Of a DNA stretch of 11,039 bases, positions 1 through 7,518 are shown one piece after another; within the stretch, counting starts at the first letter, position 1, and each line of letters opens with the position of its first letter. Made by a program: the position numbers and the translations under genes. This stretch comes from Rhodospirillaceae bacterium (GTDB taxonomy: Bacteria; Pseudomonadota; Alphaproteobacteria; UBA11136), in contig JABJES010000042.1 of NCBI GenBank assembly GCA_018663165.1, positions 1 to 11,039 on the forward strand, written 5' to 3'. The notes under the pieces were generated by a model. It saw only the letters and a program-made list of their open reading frames with translations, made no database searches and had not been told where the DNA came from.

Positions 1-1385
1 AAACTGCCAAGGGAGAAAACCGGGTTTCCTTCCTTATCCTGAACCTGAAGGCCGCTGAGAAGAACCCCGACCATCTGTTCGCTGCCCATGGAATCGACGA
101 ACGCCTTGGCCCCCGGCTTGGTCTGAAGTTCCGCAAAGACCTCGACAGGATCAACCGTCATTCTTTTGATATAACGATTATAGACCTGCATATCGAAGCC
201 CTTGAACGGCGCATTGACGGCCAGGGATTTGAGCGACGCGACCTTGACCTTTTCGCCCATATGAACGGCAATATCCGTAACCAGCACGGAAAAGGCATCA
301 CCACTCCATCGACCGCTATCGTCTTCCTTAAGGTCGATGGAAAAATCAAACCGCCCCATCGACAAGTCGAAAAGGTCTCCCTTCCCCTGGTTGGTAATGT
401 CCGAAAGCGAAATATCGGCCTTAACAAAAGCATCAAATTCGGACGCCCAGACCATCTCGAACCGGTTCTGCCTGAAGGAAATTGTTTGAATGATTTTTCC
501 AGCCGTATCCACGGCTCGGAATCGAGGGGGCAGAGCGACATCAAAAAAATACGAAGGCTTGTCGCCAACTTCTTGCGATTTAACGGTCAGCCGCAAAGAA
601 CCGAGCAGCAGAACGCCGCCATCCTGCATCGCAAGCTTTGCCCCTGGAAGAATGACGCTGATATCCCCATCATCCTTTTCCTTTATGATCATCGCAGAGC
701 GATAATCGAACCCAACGCCATCGAGTGAACCGTTCATATTATCCAGAACACCGACGATAACCTTGCGAACCTTACCGGTTTCCGTATTCGGTTCATGCTT
801 GACGGTTTTACGATCCTGCACGAGACCCGACAGGCTCTTGTCAGGCGCCTTGGCTGTTTCCATTTCATCGAGAATAAGCTGAGCGTCCACATCCCCCTGC
901 TCGGCTGCCTTGCCAAGCCATTCTCTCGCCTTGGGAATATCCTGAGCGACAGAGCCGTGTCCCGACCGGTAAAGCAGCCCCAGACGATACTGGGCTTCGG
1001 GATAACCCTGGGTGGCGGAAAGCTTGAGCAACCGTTCGGACTCAACCAGAGATATTGGCGTGCCCTTGCCCTCAAAATACATGGTTCCAGCCAGATACTG
1101 AGCTTCGGCGTTTTCTTGGGCCGCCGCCTTTTTGACCCAGTAAAGAGCAAGCGTTTGGTTCTTCAAGATACCCTTGCCCGACAGATGAATCTGTCCAAGA
1201 AGGAGCTGAGCTTCCGGGTCACCGCCTCTGGCCAGAACCTTGAGCTCATTCACACCGGCATCAAGGTTTCCTGCATCCAGGGCCTGGCGAACATCGGCGA
1301 GTTCAGCCAGCACCGGCCCGGCAAGAAGGGCAACAACCCCTGCAGAGAGAAAAAAGCGGCGCATAAAATGCAAAGCGGTTCTCAT
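1..1385 (-). CDS. Secreted Sel1-repeat protein with a long unrecognised C-terminal region (partial, 3' end outside window)
   Basis: One frame stays open from an ATG at 1385 to the left edge (461 codons, no stop), so the C-terminus is missing. Residues 1-27 form a signal peptide: basic start with RR at 9-10, hydrophobic core, and a VLA cleavage site before Glu28, so export to the periplasm or envelope is expected. Three Sel1-type repeats follow at about 57-92, 93-128 and 129-166, each with the (D/N/Y)xEAQxxLG pattern and a later KAA/LSA-type turn. Sel1 repeats are TPR-like helical hairpins that usually hold protein partners. From about residue 195 to the edge is a region of at least 265 residues with alternating hydrophobic and polar residues (LDGVGFDYRSAMI, LPGAKLAM, KADISLSDI), which looks beta-rich. 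I recognise no family there; it faintly recalls AsmA/YdgA-like envelope proteins. No cysteines were seen. The start is supported by AGAGGA at 1393-1398, 7 nt upstream. It lies 32 bp after the DAHP synthase stop, so co-transcription is likely, but no shared function is evident. Confidence 0.85.
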   Translation of the reverse strand, partial: MRTALHFMRRFFLSAGVVALLAGPVLAELADVRQALDAGNLDAGVNELKVLARGGDPEAQLLLGQIHLSGKGILKNQTLALYWVKKAAAQENAEAQYLAGTMYFEGKGTPISLVESERLLKLSATQGYPEAQYRLGLLYRSGHGSVAQDIPKAREWLGKAAEQGDVDAQLILDEMETAKAPDKSLSGLVQDRKTVKHEPNTETGKVRKVIVGVLDNMNGSLDGVGFDYRSAMIIKEKDDGDISVILPGAKLAMQDGGVLLLGSLRLTVKSQEVGDKPSYFFDVALPPRFRAVDTAGKIIQTISFRQNRFEMVWASEFDAFVKADISLSDITNQGKGDLFDLSMGRFDFSIDLKEDDSGRWSGDAFSVLVTDIAVHMGEKVKVASLKSLAVNAPFKGFDMQVYNRYIKRMTVDPVEVFAELQTKPGAKAFVDSMGSEQMVGVLLSGLQVQDKEGNPVFSLGS

Positions 1386-1417
1386 TTCAGATTCCTCTGA
1401 TTCCCGATCCAGCCTGG

Positions 1418-2800
1418 TCAGGATGCCGTTACAATACGATCCTCTGATTGCAAACGCTCCTGCTTCAGGCCTTCGGCGACAAGAAAAGCCAATTCAAGAG
1501 CCTGGCTGGCATTCAGCCGAGGGTCGCAATGGGTATGATAGCGGTCGCTGAGGCCTTGTTCAGTAATTTCCTGCGCCCCACCAAGACATTCCGTTACATC
1601 CTGGCCCGTCATTTCGATATGAATTCCACCGGCATGGGTGCCCTCGGCCTTATGAACGGCAATGAAACTCCGCGTCTCGGCCAGGATACGATCAAACGGA
1701 CGGGTTTTATAGCCGGTTGAACTCTTGATCGTATTGGCGTGCATGGGGTCACAGGCCCAGATCACGATCCGTCCTTCGCGCTTAAGGGCGCGAACCAGCT
1801 CAGGCAGGCGTTCTTCAATTTTATCGTCTCCCATCCGCGAGATCAGGGTAAGCCGCCCGGCTTCATTATCTGGATTAAGGGCATCGACAAGTCGCAAAAG
1901 ATCGTCTTCCGAAACACTCGGCCCAACCTTGACACCAATGGGGTTGCCGATCCCGCGCATGAATTCGATATGGGCACCATCGAGTTGACGGGTACGTTCA
2001 CCTATCCACAGCATGTGCGCCGAGCAGTCATACCAATTGCCCGTTGTGCTATCGATTCGGGTCAGCGCCTCTTCATAAGGCAGCAGAAGTGCCTCGTGGG
2101 AGGTAAAGAAATCTGTTTCACGCATCACCGGCGTCGTCTGTGACGTGATACCGCAAGCGCCCATGAAATCGAGGCACTCGGCAATACGGTCGGCAAGTTC
2201 ACGATAACGCTCACCTTGGGGGCTGCGCTCCAGGAAACCGAGAGTCCATCTGTGAACCTTGTGGAGGTCTGCATAGCCGCCTTGGGCAAAGGCGCGCAGC
2301 AGGTTCAACATGGCGGCGGACTGGTTAAAGGATTGAACCATGCGTTCGGGATCAGGAATCCGTGATTCGGAGGTAAAATCCATGCCGTTGATGCTGTCGC
2401 CAAGATAGCTCGGCAGTTCGACGCCATCAATTTCTTCCATCGGCGAGGAACGAGGCTTAGCAAACTGACCGGCCATACGCCCGACCTTGACCACCGGACA
2501 CGCGGCGCCAAATGTCAGGACCACCGCCATCTGCAAAATTACGCGGAAACTATCGCGAATATTGTCGGGGTGAAATTCAGCAAAACTCTCGGCGCAATCC
2601 CCACCTTGCAGCAAGAAGGCCTTGCCGTTGGCAACCTCTGCCAACTGGCGCTTGAGATTACGGGTCTCGCCGGCAAAAACCAGTGGCGGAAAGGTGGAGA
2701 GACGCGTCTCTACATCGACGAGCGCCTGAGCATCTGGATAGACCGGCTGGTGCAAGGCTTCTTTGCCTCTCCAGCTTTGCGGGGTCCATTTAGCGGACAT
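1418..2800 (-). CDS. aroG: Class II 3-deoxy-7-phosphoheptulonate (DAHP) synthase
   Basis: This cytoplasmic enzyme condenses phosphoenolpyruvate with erythrose 4-phosphate to DAHP, the first step of the shikimate pathway. The 460 residues match the usual length of the class II (plant/mycobacterial) family, and it is not the E. coli class I type. Visible signatures are WTPQSWR at the N-terminus, QGGDCAESF at 65-73, CDPMHANT near 354, HIEMTGQD near 396 and THCDPRLNASQALEL near 426. The metal ligands are predicted as Cys69, His354, Glu396 and Asp426; the spacing of the last three (42 and 30 residues) equals that of the M. tuberculosis enzyme (369, 411, 441). I chose the ATG at 2800 because class II enzymes begin close to this WTP motif and AGAGG lies 10 nt upstream. 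An in-frame ATG at 2827 would add nine residues that do not look like the family. It is first in its apparent unit, after a 144-bp gap, and followed by the Sel1 gene. Names vary (aroF, aroG, aroH) in annotated alphaproteobacteria. Confidence 0.96.
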   Translation of the reverse strand: MSAKWTPQSWRGKEALHQPVYPDAQALVDVETRLSTFPPLVFAGETRNLKRQLAEVANGKAFLLQGGDCAESFAEFHPDNIRDSFRVILQMAVVLTFGAACPVVKVGRMAGQFAKPRSSPMEEIDGVELPSYLGDSINGMDFTSESRIPDPERMVQSFNQSAAMLNLLRAFAQGGYADLHKVHRWTLGFLERSPQGERYRELADRIAECLDFMGACGITSQTTPVMRETDFFTSHEALLLPYEEALTRIDSTTGNWYDCSAHMLWIGERTRQLDGAHIEFMRGIGNPIGVKVGPSVSEDDLLRLVDALNPDNEAGRLTLISRMGDDKIEERLPELVRALKREGRIVIWACDPMHANTIKSSTGYKTRPFDRILAETRSFIAVHKAEGTHAGGIHIEMTGQDVTECLGGAQEITEQGLSDRYHTHCDPRLNASQALELAFLVAEGLKQERLQSEDRIVTAS

Positions 2801-2944
2801 TGCAGAGATACCTCTTTGACTGAACAAAACGACTTAAACGGTTCGGAAATAAGGATATACGCTGGAATGGCACGTTTTTAAAGAAAAACGGCGATTTTAG
2901 CCCCTGGAAAGAAAAAAAGCAGAAACCCAAAAACCGGTCAAAAC
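2801..2944 (-). promoter_or_regulatory. AT-rich leader upstream of the DAHP synthase gene, probable promoter region
   Basis: This is the only sizeable gap in the minus-strand block and is clearly richer in A and T than its neighbours, so it probably holds the promoter for aroG and the Sel1 gene. It includes a perfect 7-bp inverted repeat, CGTTTTT-AAAG-AAAAACG, at 2873-2890. I could not find a -35/-10 pair I trust: read on the minus strand, TATATC near 2854-2859 is a possible -10, but its -35 partner is poor. No strong GC-rich hairpin followed by a T-run was found for ending the upstream unit. A short AGAG/CTCT hairpin overlaps the ribosome binding site of aroG, too weak to call. Confidence 0.35.
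2873..2890. repeat. Perfect 7-bp inverted repeat (CGTTTTT-4-AAAAACG)
   Basis: The two arms at 2873-2879 and 2884-2890 are exact reverse complements around a 4-nt AAAG centre. It sits 73-90 bp upstream of the aroG start codon. It could be an operator or a weak hairpin, but the arms are mostly A/T, so chance in this AT-rich gap is a real alternative. Confidence 0.4.
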
Positions 2945-3217
2945 CTACAGATCCTTCAGCATGTCTGACTGAGAAGGGGTGTTTTCATCCGGTTGGGGCA
3001 AGGGTGCGATTTCCGGCGAGCCCCTCAATTCCGGATTCTGATCAACCGCACCAAACCCCTGGCGCGGCGTACAGACCCCGGACATCATCTGGGAAAATAG
3101 GCTTTCCTTGCATTCCGCCCAAGGCCGCTCAATCCCTTCATCGGACTGGATCATCGTGGCGATGACCATGGCGATGAGGAGAGCGCCGATAATAAGGAGG
3201 CCGCGGTTTCTGATCAT
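2945..3217 (-). CDS. Small membrane-anchored or secreted protein of unknown function
   Basis: A 90-residue ORF with a basic start (MIRNR), one hydrophobic segment at about residues 7-23 and an acidic, proline-rich remainder. The hydrophobic segment has no clear signal-peptidase site, so a single N-terminal anchor with the rest in the periplasm is the simplest reading. The distinctive part is residues 32-52, PWAEC-KESLFSQMMSG-VCTPR, with cysteines at 36 and 49, the only two in the protein. In the oxidising periplasm they could form an internal disulfide or bind a ligand. The tail is low-complexity (PEIAPLPQPDE) and ends in DLxDL-like acidic residues. The ATG is preceded by AGGAAA at 3227-3232, 9 nt away and overlapping the gor stop codon, so it is probably translated with gor, 13 bp downstream of it. 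I do not recognise a family, and the link to glutathione metabolism rests only on position. Confidence 0.75.
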   Translation of the reverse strand: MIRNRGLLIIGALLIAMVIATMIQSDEGIERPWAECKESLFSQMMSGVCTPRQGFGAVDQNPELRGSPEIAPLPQPDENTPSQSDMLKDL

Positions 3218-3230
3218 TTAATTATCTTTC

Positions 3231-4586
3231 CTAGTTTTTCTTATCGCGCAGAGTAACGAATTCCTCCGCCGTACTGGGATGGATGCCGATGGTGGCGTCA
3301 AACTGAGCTTTGGTCGCCCCGCATTTCATTGCCACCGCCAGCCCCTGGATTATCTCCGGCCCATCGGCACCGAGCATATGACAGCCGATAACCCGGTCGC
3401 TCTTGCGCTCAACGATGAGCTTCATCACCACCTTTTCGTCGCGCCCGGCCAGAGTGTATTTCATCGGCTTGAATTGCGAGAGATAGATATCCACCTCTTC
3501 TCCCCGTGCGAGGGCCTGGGCTTCGGTCAATCCAATGGTGCCGATCGGTGGCTGACTGAAAACAGCGGTCGGAATATCGGCGTAATCCATGGATAGCTTT
3601 TCACCTTCGCCAAAGAGGTTTTGAACCAGAACCATGGCTTCGGCGATAGCGACGGGGGTCAGTTGAACCCGGTCGATGACATCGCCCAGAGCATAAATGG
3701 ACGGAACGCTGGTCTGAAAATAGTCATCCACCTTGACCGCGCCCTTCTCGTCCATATCGATGCCAACGGCCTCGAGCCCAAGCCCGGACGTGTTGGCGGC
3801 GCGCCCGGTGGCGAACATCACCACATCGGCGATCACCTGGCTGCCGTCGGTCAGGTGAACACAGAGGCCATCATCCCGTTTCTCGATGCGCGTCGCATTG
3901 ATGTTAAAACGCAGATCAACGCCCCGGGACTTCATCTCACCAGCCAGGGCTGGCCTTAAATCATCGTCAAACCCCCGCAGGAACATCTCACCGCGATAGA
4001 GCTGGGTCACCGATGCGCCGAGCCCGTTAAAGATGCCGGCAAATTCAACGGCGATATAACCACCGCCGACAATCACCACCCGCTTGGGCAATTGTTCGAG
4101 ATGGAACGCCTCGTTCGAGGTGATCGCCAACTCGCTTCCCTCAATCTCAGGCACCACCGGCCAGCCGCCGGTGGCGATTAGGATATGTTCGGCGCTAACC
4201 TTTTTACCCTCAATCTCAACCTCATGAGGACCGGTCAGGGTGGCGCGGCCCCACAGGGTCTCAACCCCCGATCCGTCGAGCAGCTTGCTGTAAACACCGT
4301 TGAGGCGCTTGATCTCTTTATCCTTGTTGGCGATCAACCGCGACCAGTCGAAAGCGGTCTCGCCGACCTGCCAGCCGAATCCTTGTGCGTCGGCAAATCC
4401 ATCGGCAAACTGCGCCGCCATAACCAACAGCTTTTTCGGCACACAGCCGACATTAACGCAAGTGCCGCCGAGATAACGGTCCTCGGCAATGCCGACCTTG
4501 TGTCCTTTGGCGGCAGCCGTGCGCGCCGCCCGGACACCGCCGGACCCGGCGCCGATTACAAAAAGGTCATAGTCATATTGGGCCAC
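3231..4586 (-). CDS. gor: Glutathione-disulfide reductase (NADPH)
   Basis: A cytoplasmic FAD homodimer that reduces glutathione disulfide to glutathione with NADPH. The 451 residues fit the family. Seen in order: FAD-binding GAGSGGVRAA at 12-21; the redox disulfide in GGTCVNVGCVPKK, Cys43 and Cys48; a central NAD(P)-binding motif VGGGYIAVEFAG from 173; and ATGRAAN plus ALGDV of the second FAD contact. The dimer-domain motif HPSTAEE supplies the catalytic pair His436 and Glu441. Arg198 and Arg204 (YRGEMFLR) match the pair that selects NADPH in the E. coli enzyme, which separates it from dihydrolipoamide dehydrogenase and other NADH-using relatives; trypanothione or mycothione reductase is unlikely. 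The start codon is GTG at 4586, with a strong AAGGAG 7 nt upstream. It lies 40 bp after gabD and 13 bp before the small two-cysteine protein. No OxyR-type site was recognised, and the gene is probably transcribed with its upstream neighbours. Confidence 0.96.
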   Translation of the reverse strand: MAQYDYDLFVIGAGSGGVRAARTAAAKGHKVGIAEDRYLGGTCVNVGCVPKKLLVMAAQFADGFADAQGFGWQVGETAFDWSRLIANKDKEIKRLNGVYSKLLDGSGVETLWGRATLTGPHEVEIEGKKVSAEHILIATGGWPVVPEIEGSELAITSNEAFHLEQLPKRVVIVGGGYIAVEFAGIFNGLGASVTQLYRGEMFLRGFDDDLRPALAGEMKSRGVDLRFNINATRIEKRDDGLCVHLTDGSQVIADVVMFATGRAANTSGLGLEAVGIDMDEKGAVKVDDYFQTSVPSIYALGDVIDRVQLTPVAIAEAMVLVQNLFGEGEKLSMDYADIPTAVFSQPPIGTIGLTEAQALARGEEVDIYLSQFKPMKYTLAGRDEKVVMKLIVERKSDRVIGCHMLGADGPEIIQGLAVAMKCGATKAQFDATIGIHPSTAEEFVTLRDKKN

Positions 4587-4593
4587 AACAGGG

Positions 4594-4599
4594 CTCCTT
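4594..4599 (-). promoter_or_regulatory. Strong ribosome binding site fixing the GTG start of gor
   Basis: AAGGAG on the minus strand lies 7 nt from the GTG at 4586, and no ATG in the correct frame fits the conserved N-terminus better. It is the best Shine-Dalgarno match I saw in this window, suggesting gor is translated efficiently despite its non-ATG start. Confidence 0.7.
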
Positions 4600-4626
4600 A
4601 CAGGTCAAAATCTGATGAAGCGGGGC

Positions 4627-6087
4627 TTAACGGCCAATGCCACCGAGACAGAGATACTTCATTTCGAGAAATTCCTCGATACCGTATTTCGACCCCTCGC
4701 GGCCGATCCCCGATTCCTTGACGCCGCCGAAAGGCGCAACCTCGTTGGACAGAATGCCTTCGTTAATCGCCACCATGCCGTATTCCAGGGCCTCGGCCAC
4801 CTGCCAGACACGGGAAATATCGCGGCTGTATAAATAAGCGGCCAGGCCGGCCGAGGTATCATTGGCAAGGGCAATGGCGGTTGCCTCACCGCGGAAGGGG
4901 ATCAACGAAGCCACCGGACCGAATGTTTCCTCATCCCACAACACCATTTCCGGGGTGACGTCGGCCAATACCGTAGGCTCAAAAAAAGTGCCGCCAAGAC
5001 TGTGCCGCTTGCCGCCTTGAAGAAGACGAGCCCCCTTGGCCAGGGCGTCCTTAATATGAAGTTCGACCTTTTCCACCGCCGCCATATTGATCAGCGGACC
5101 CTGGGTGACATCCGGGCCGAGCCCATCACCGGGCACCAGCGCCGCCACGGCTTTCGATAAACGAGCGGCGAAATCCTCATAAATGCTCTCTTCAACCAGA
5201 AAGCGGTTGGCTGTAACACAGGTCTGGCCGGAATTGCGGAACTTGCAGGCCATGGCCCCGGCAATGGCAGCATCCAGATCAGCATCAGCGAAAACGATGA
5301 AGGGCGCATTGCCGCCCAATTCAAGGGAGACTTTTTTAACCGTCTCGGCACTCTGGGCCATAAGCAGCTTACCGACCCTGGTTGAGCCGGTGAAGGTGAG
5401 CTTGCGCACCAGAGGGTTTGCCGTCATTTCGCCGCCGATCCCTGTCGGCATTCCGGTGACGACATTGAAAACCCCCGGCGGGATACCCGCCCGCTCGGCC
5501 AGAACCGCCAGCGCCAGAGCGGTGAAAGGCGTCAGCTCAGAAGGTTTGATCACAACCGGACAACCCGCCGCCAATGCCGGGGCTGTCTTTCGGCTGATCA
5601 TAGCGAGGGGGAAATTCCACGGCGTTATGGCACCAACCACGCCGATCGGCTGGTGAATAACGAAATACCGCCTGTCGGGCAAAGTCTGCGGGATGACATC
5701 GCCATAAGTCCGTTTAGCCTCTTCGGCGAACCATTCGATAAAGGACGCGCCATAAGCAACCTCACCTCGCGCCTCGGCCAGGGGCTTGCCCTGTTCAATG
5801 GTCATAATCCGGGCGATATCTTCGGTTGCTTGGCTTACCAAATCAAACCAGCGGCGAAGCACCGCACCACGGGCCTTGCCGGTCAGGGCGCGCCAGGCGG
5901 CCCAGGCACCTTGGGCCACCTCGATAGCGGCGCGGGTTTCCTCACCGCCCATATCTGGAATATGGCCGATAACATGCCCGGTGGCAGGATTAACGACCTC
6001 GACCCTGTCGCCACTATTCGAGTCCATCCAGGCACCACCGATATAGCCCTGTTGTCGAAAAAGAGTTTTGTCACTGAGTTCCATCAT
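4627..6087 (-). CDS. gabD: Succinate-semialdehyde dehydrogenase (GabD-type aldehyde dehydrogenase)
   Basis: It oxidises succinate semialdehyde to succinate with NAD(P)+, the last step of GABA catabolism; glutarate semialdehyde is an alternative substrate in this subfamily. The 486 residues align end to end with GabD: LFRQQ near 9, EQGKPLAEA, FIEWFAEEAKR, ITPWNFPLAM, LELGGNAPF with general base Glu256, NSGQTCVTANR with nucleophile Cys290, and a C-terminal APFGGVKESGIGREGSKYG. The cysteine two residues after the nucleophile, used in the human enzyme's redox switch, is Thr here. In the cofactor loop (IKPSELTP) Glu184 stands where E. coli GabD, as I recall it, has Ser, which points to NAD+ use or dual use. 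Two adjacent ATGs (6087, 6084) are possible; I chose the first because AGG lies 8 nt upstream. It begins 9 bp after the DUF599 gene, so translation is probably coupled, and precedes gor by 40 bp. No gabT or gabP is present in the window. Confidence 0.93.
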   Translation of the reverse strand: MMELSDKTLFRQQGYIGGAWMDSNSGDRVEVVNPATGHVIGHIPDMGGEETRAAIEVAQGAWAAWRALTGKARGAVLRRWFDLVSQATEDIARIMTIEQGKPLAEARGEVAYGASFIEWFAEEAKRTYGDVIPQTLPDRRYFVIHQPIGVVGAITPWNFPLAMISRKTAPALAAGCPVVIKPSELTPFTALALAVLAERAGIPPGVFNVVTGMPTGIGGEMTANPLVRKLTFTGSTRVGKLLMAQSAETVKKVSLELGGNAPFIVFADADLDAAIAGAMACKFRNSGQTCVTANRFLVEESIYEDFAARLSKAVAALVPGDGLGPDVTQGPLINMAAVEKVELHIKDALAKGARLLQGGKRHSLGGTFFEPTVLADVTPEMVLWDEETFGPVASLIPFRGEATAIALANDTSAGLAAYLYSRDISRVWQVAEALEYGMVAINEGILSNEVAPFGGVKESGIGREGSKYGIEEFLEMKYLCLGGIGR

Positions 6088-6096
6088 GTCGACAAC

Positions 6097-6798
6097 CTAA
6101 TCTATATCCACGCTTTCATCGAGAATCTGTACCGCCTTTGAAAGAAACTCACGGTGATAAATAACCAAAATGACCCAGGCGGTCATAAGGATGAAGATTG
6201 CAGGATGAATGAACCATGTCAGGGCGGCCAATCCGAAATAATAGGCCCGCAATCCCCCGTTAAAATTATTTCCGGCCAAAGAACTCATCATTCCCGCCCT
6301 ACGGGAAAACTCGGAAGCGGTCTTGGGCGGGACAGGCGGATTAGGAGCGGCAGCGATCATTACGGACAAAATATTGAACAGGCGCAGGGACCAGGAAAAT
6401 TTGAAAAAAGCGTAAACAAAGGTTGCCGCCATAAAAAACAGCTTGGATTCAAAAACAGCGTGGGTGGTATGGGCCAGAAAAGGGGTGTCAGCAATAATCG
6501 ATACAGCATCATCCACCCCACCCAGGGTCGCGAGGAGCCCGGCAATAATCAGAATCGAGGTCGAGGCAAAAAAGGTGACGCTCTGCATCAGAGCCCCGAC
6601 GATGGCGGCATCCATTATGCGCGCTTCGCGCGTCAGCATCCGTTCCATCCATAGCGTGCGCTGAGCACCCACCATTTCGGCAAGGTTTCTTTTGCCCTTG
6701 AATTTACATTCGGCAAAATGAGAATAAAGCACCCAACCAACGATGTACCAGCCGATGGCAGCGATATCTAAAAACGTCAGTCCTTCAGGAAACGTCAT
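6097..6798 (-). CDS. DUF599 family integral membrane protein (canonical copy)
   Basis: A 233-residue polytopic membrane protein of the DUF599 family, whose function is unknown. Four hydrophobic stretches are visible at about 8-26, 65-93, 120-150 and 186-215. Family-typical motifs are all present: LWMERML-TREARIMDA between the first two segments, FFASTSILIIAGLL in the second, YAFFKFSWSLRLFN and AAAP in the third, and GLRAYYFGLAALTWF at the start of the last. The loops between carry the conserved charged residues, mostly on what should be the cytoplasmic side. The ATG at 6798 has only a weak ribosome binding site (GGTAAG, 4 nt away). It follows the diverged paralogue by 51 bp and ends 9 bp before gabD. 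Position suggests co-expression with glmU-glmS and gabD, but the sequence does not show a transport substrate or enzyme activity. Confidence 0.88.
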   Translation of the reverse strand: MTFPEGLTFLDIAAIGWYIVGWVLYSHFAECKFKGKRNLAEMVGAQRTLWMERMLTREARIMDAAIVGALMQSVTFFASTSILIIAGLLATLGGVDDAVSIIADTPFLAHTTHAVFESKLFFMAATFVYAFFKFSWSLRLFNILSVMIAAAPNPPVPPKTASEFSRRAGMMSSLAGNNFNGGLRAYYFGLAALTWFIHPAIFILMTAWVILVIYHREFLSKAVQILDESVDID

Positions 6799-6849
6799 GA
6801 TTCTTACCCATATGTCACCACCGATTACCCCTATCGAGGAAAGTTACCC

Positions 6850-7518
6850 TTAATCCTGATGAAACTCGAACCAGTAAAGCATCCCCAGGGTGATTAAAAT
6901 GGCAAGAATAAATGCCACCGGACCAACCGGCCAGGCACTCGCTGCAATACCGAGGAAGAAGGCCCGCAAGCCGGCGTTGAAATGACGGGACCCCTCGTCA
7001 CTGGTCGAATCCGTGTGATCCACCCATTGATAGGCGGCCTCTATCCCGACCTTGGAAAGATCCTTCGCACTGGCAAGAACCTTTAGATACGAGGTGTATT
7101 CCTGCATTGCTCCGGCAAGTCGGAAATAAGAATAAAGGAGCGTTAAAATAGGAAGCGCCAGACGAATCTCAACCGCCGTTTTCAATTCCCTTGCCGCCGG
7201 TGTCATCCTGCGGCCTTCCTCCAGAACATGAAAGTTATCGGCAAAAATAATAAACAGAATCAGCAGCAGAACCGTGGTTGCAAGGGCGACAATGGTCACA
7301 CCACGCATGAAGGCGACAACCAGATCGGCATCGAAAATTTTTACCGCCCTGCCGGGCACCGGCTTGAACCAATGCCACTCTCGGGCTTCAAGTGCCAATG
7401 TCAGCCCTAAAGGAATGTGCGCCTTAAACTCTGCGATCAGGCCATAGCCGACCCAGCTAACGGCAAACAGACCCAGAGCAGCGACATCCAATATCGTAAA
7501 TGTCTCTCCCGTAAACAC
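6850..7518 (-). CDS. Diverged DUF599-like integral membrane protein abutting glmS
   Basis: A 222-residue membrane protein with the DUF599 layout: hydrophobic segments at about 7-29, 66-95, 118-145 and 180-217, and a C-terminal FNAGLRAFFLGIAASAW that matches the paralogue's FNGGLRAYYFGLAALTW. Elsewhere most family motifs are replaced: WMERML by WHWFKPV, FFAST by VALAT, and YAFFKFSWSLR by YSYFRLAGAMQ. It looks like a tandem duplicate under different constraint, perhaps a partner subunit of the next gene. A TTG at 7524, immediately after the glmS stop, could start it, but GGAG at 7528-7531 would be only 3 nt away. The GTG at 7518 is 9 nt from GGAG, and it makes the N-terminus line up exactly with Met1 of the paralogue, so I prefer it. 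Translation is almost certainly coupled to glmS. Function unknown. Confidence 0.82.
   Translation of the reverse strand: MFTGETFTILDVAALGLFAVSWVGYGLIAEFKAHIPLGLTLALEAREWHWFKPVPGRAVKIFDADLVVAFMRGVTIVALATTVLLLILFIIFADNFHVLEEGRRMTPAARELKTAVEIRLALPILTLLYSYFRLAGAMQEYTSYLKVLASAKDLSKVGIEAAYQWVDHTDSTSDEGSRHFNAGLRAFFLGIAASAWPVGPVAFILAILITLGMLYWFEFHQD

Noticed and set aside
158..1400. Several open frames in other phases over the Sel1 gene, hinting at a frameshifted or broken gene
   Set aside because: A single uninterrupted minus-strand frame runs from 1385 to the window edge with a signal peptide and repeats, so the gene is intact as far as visible.
2891..2944. Rho-independent terminator after the small protein gene
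   Set aside because: There are T-runs on the minus strand but no GC-rich stem of more than three or four pairs before them.
6799..6849. Three copies of GGGTAA (minus strand) in the 51-bp gap between the DUF599 genes
   Set aside because: The copies are only six bases long and irregularly spaced; chance is a sufficient explanation.
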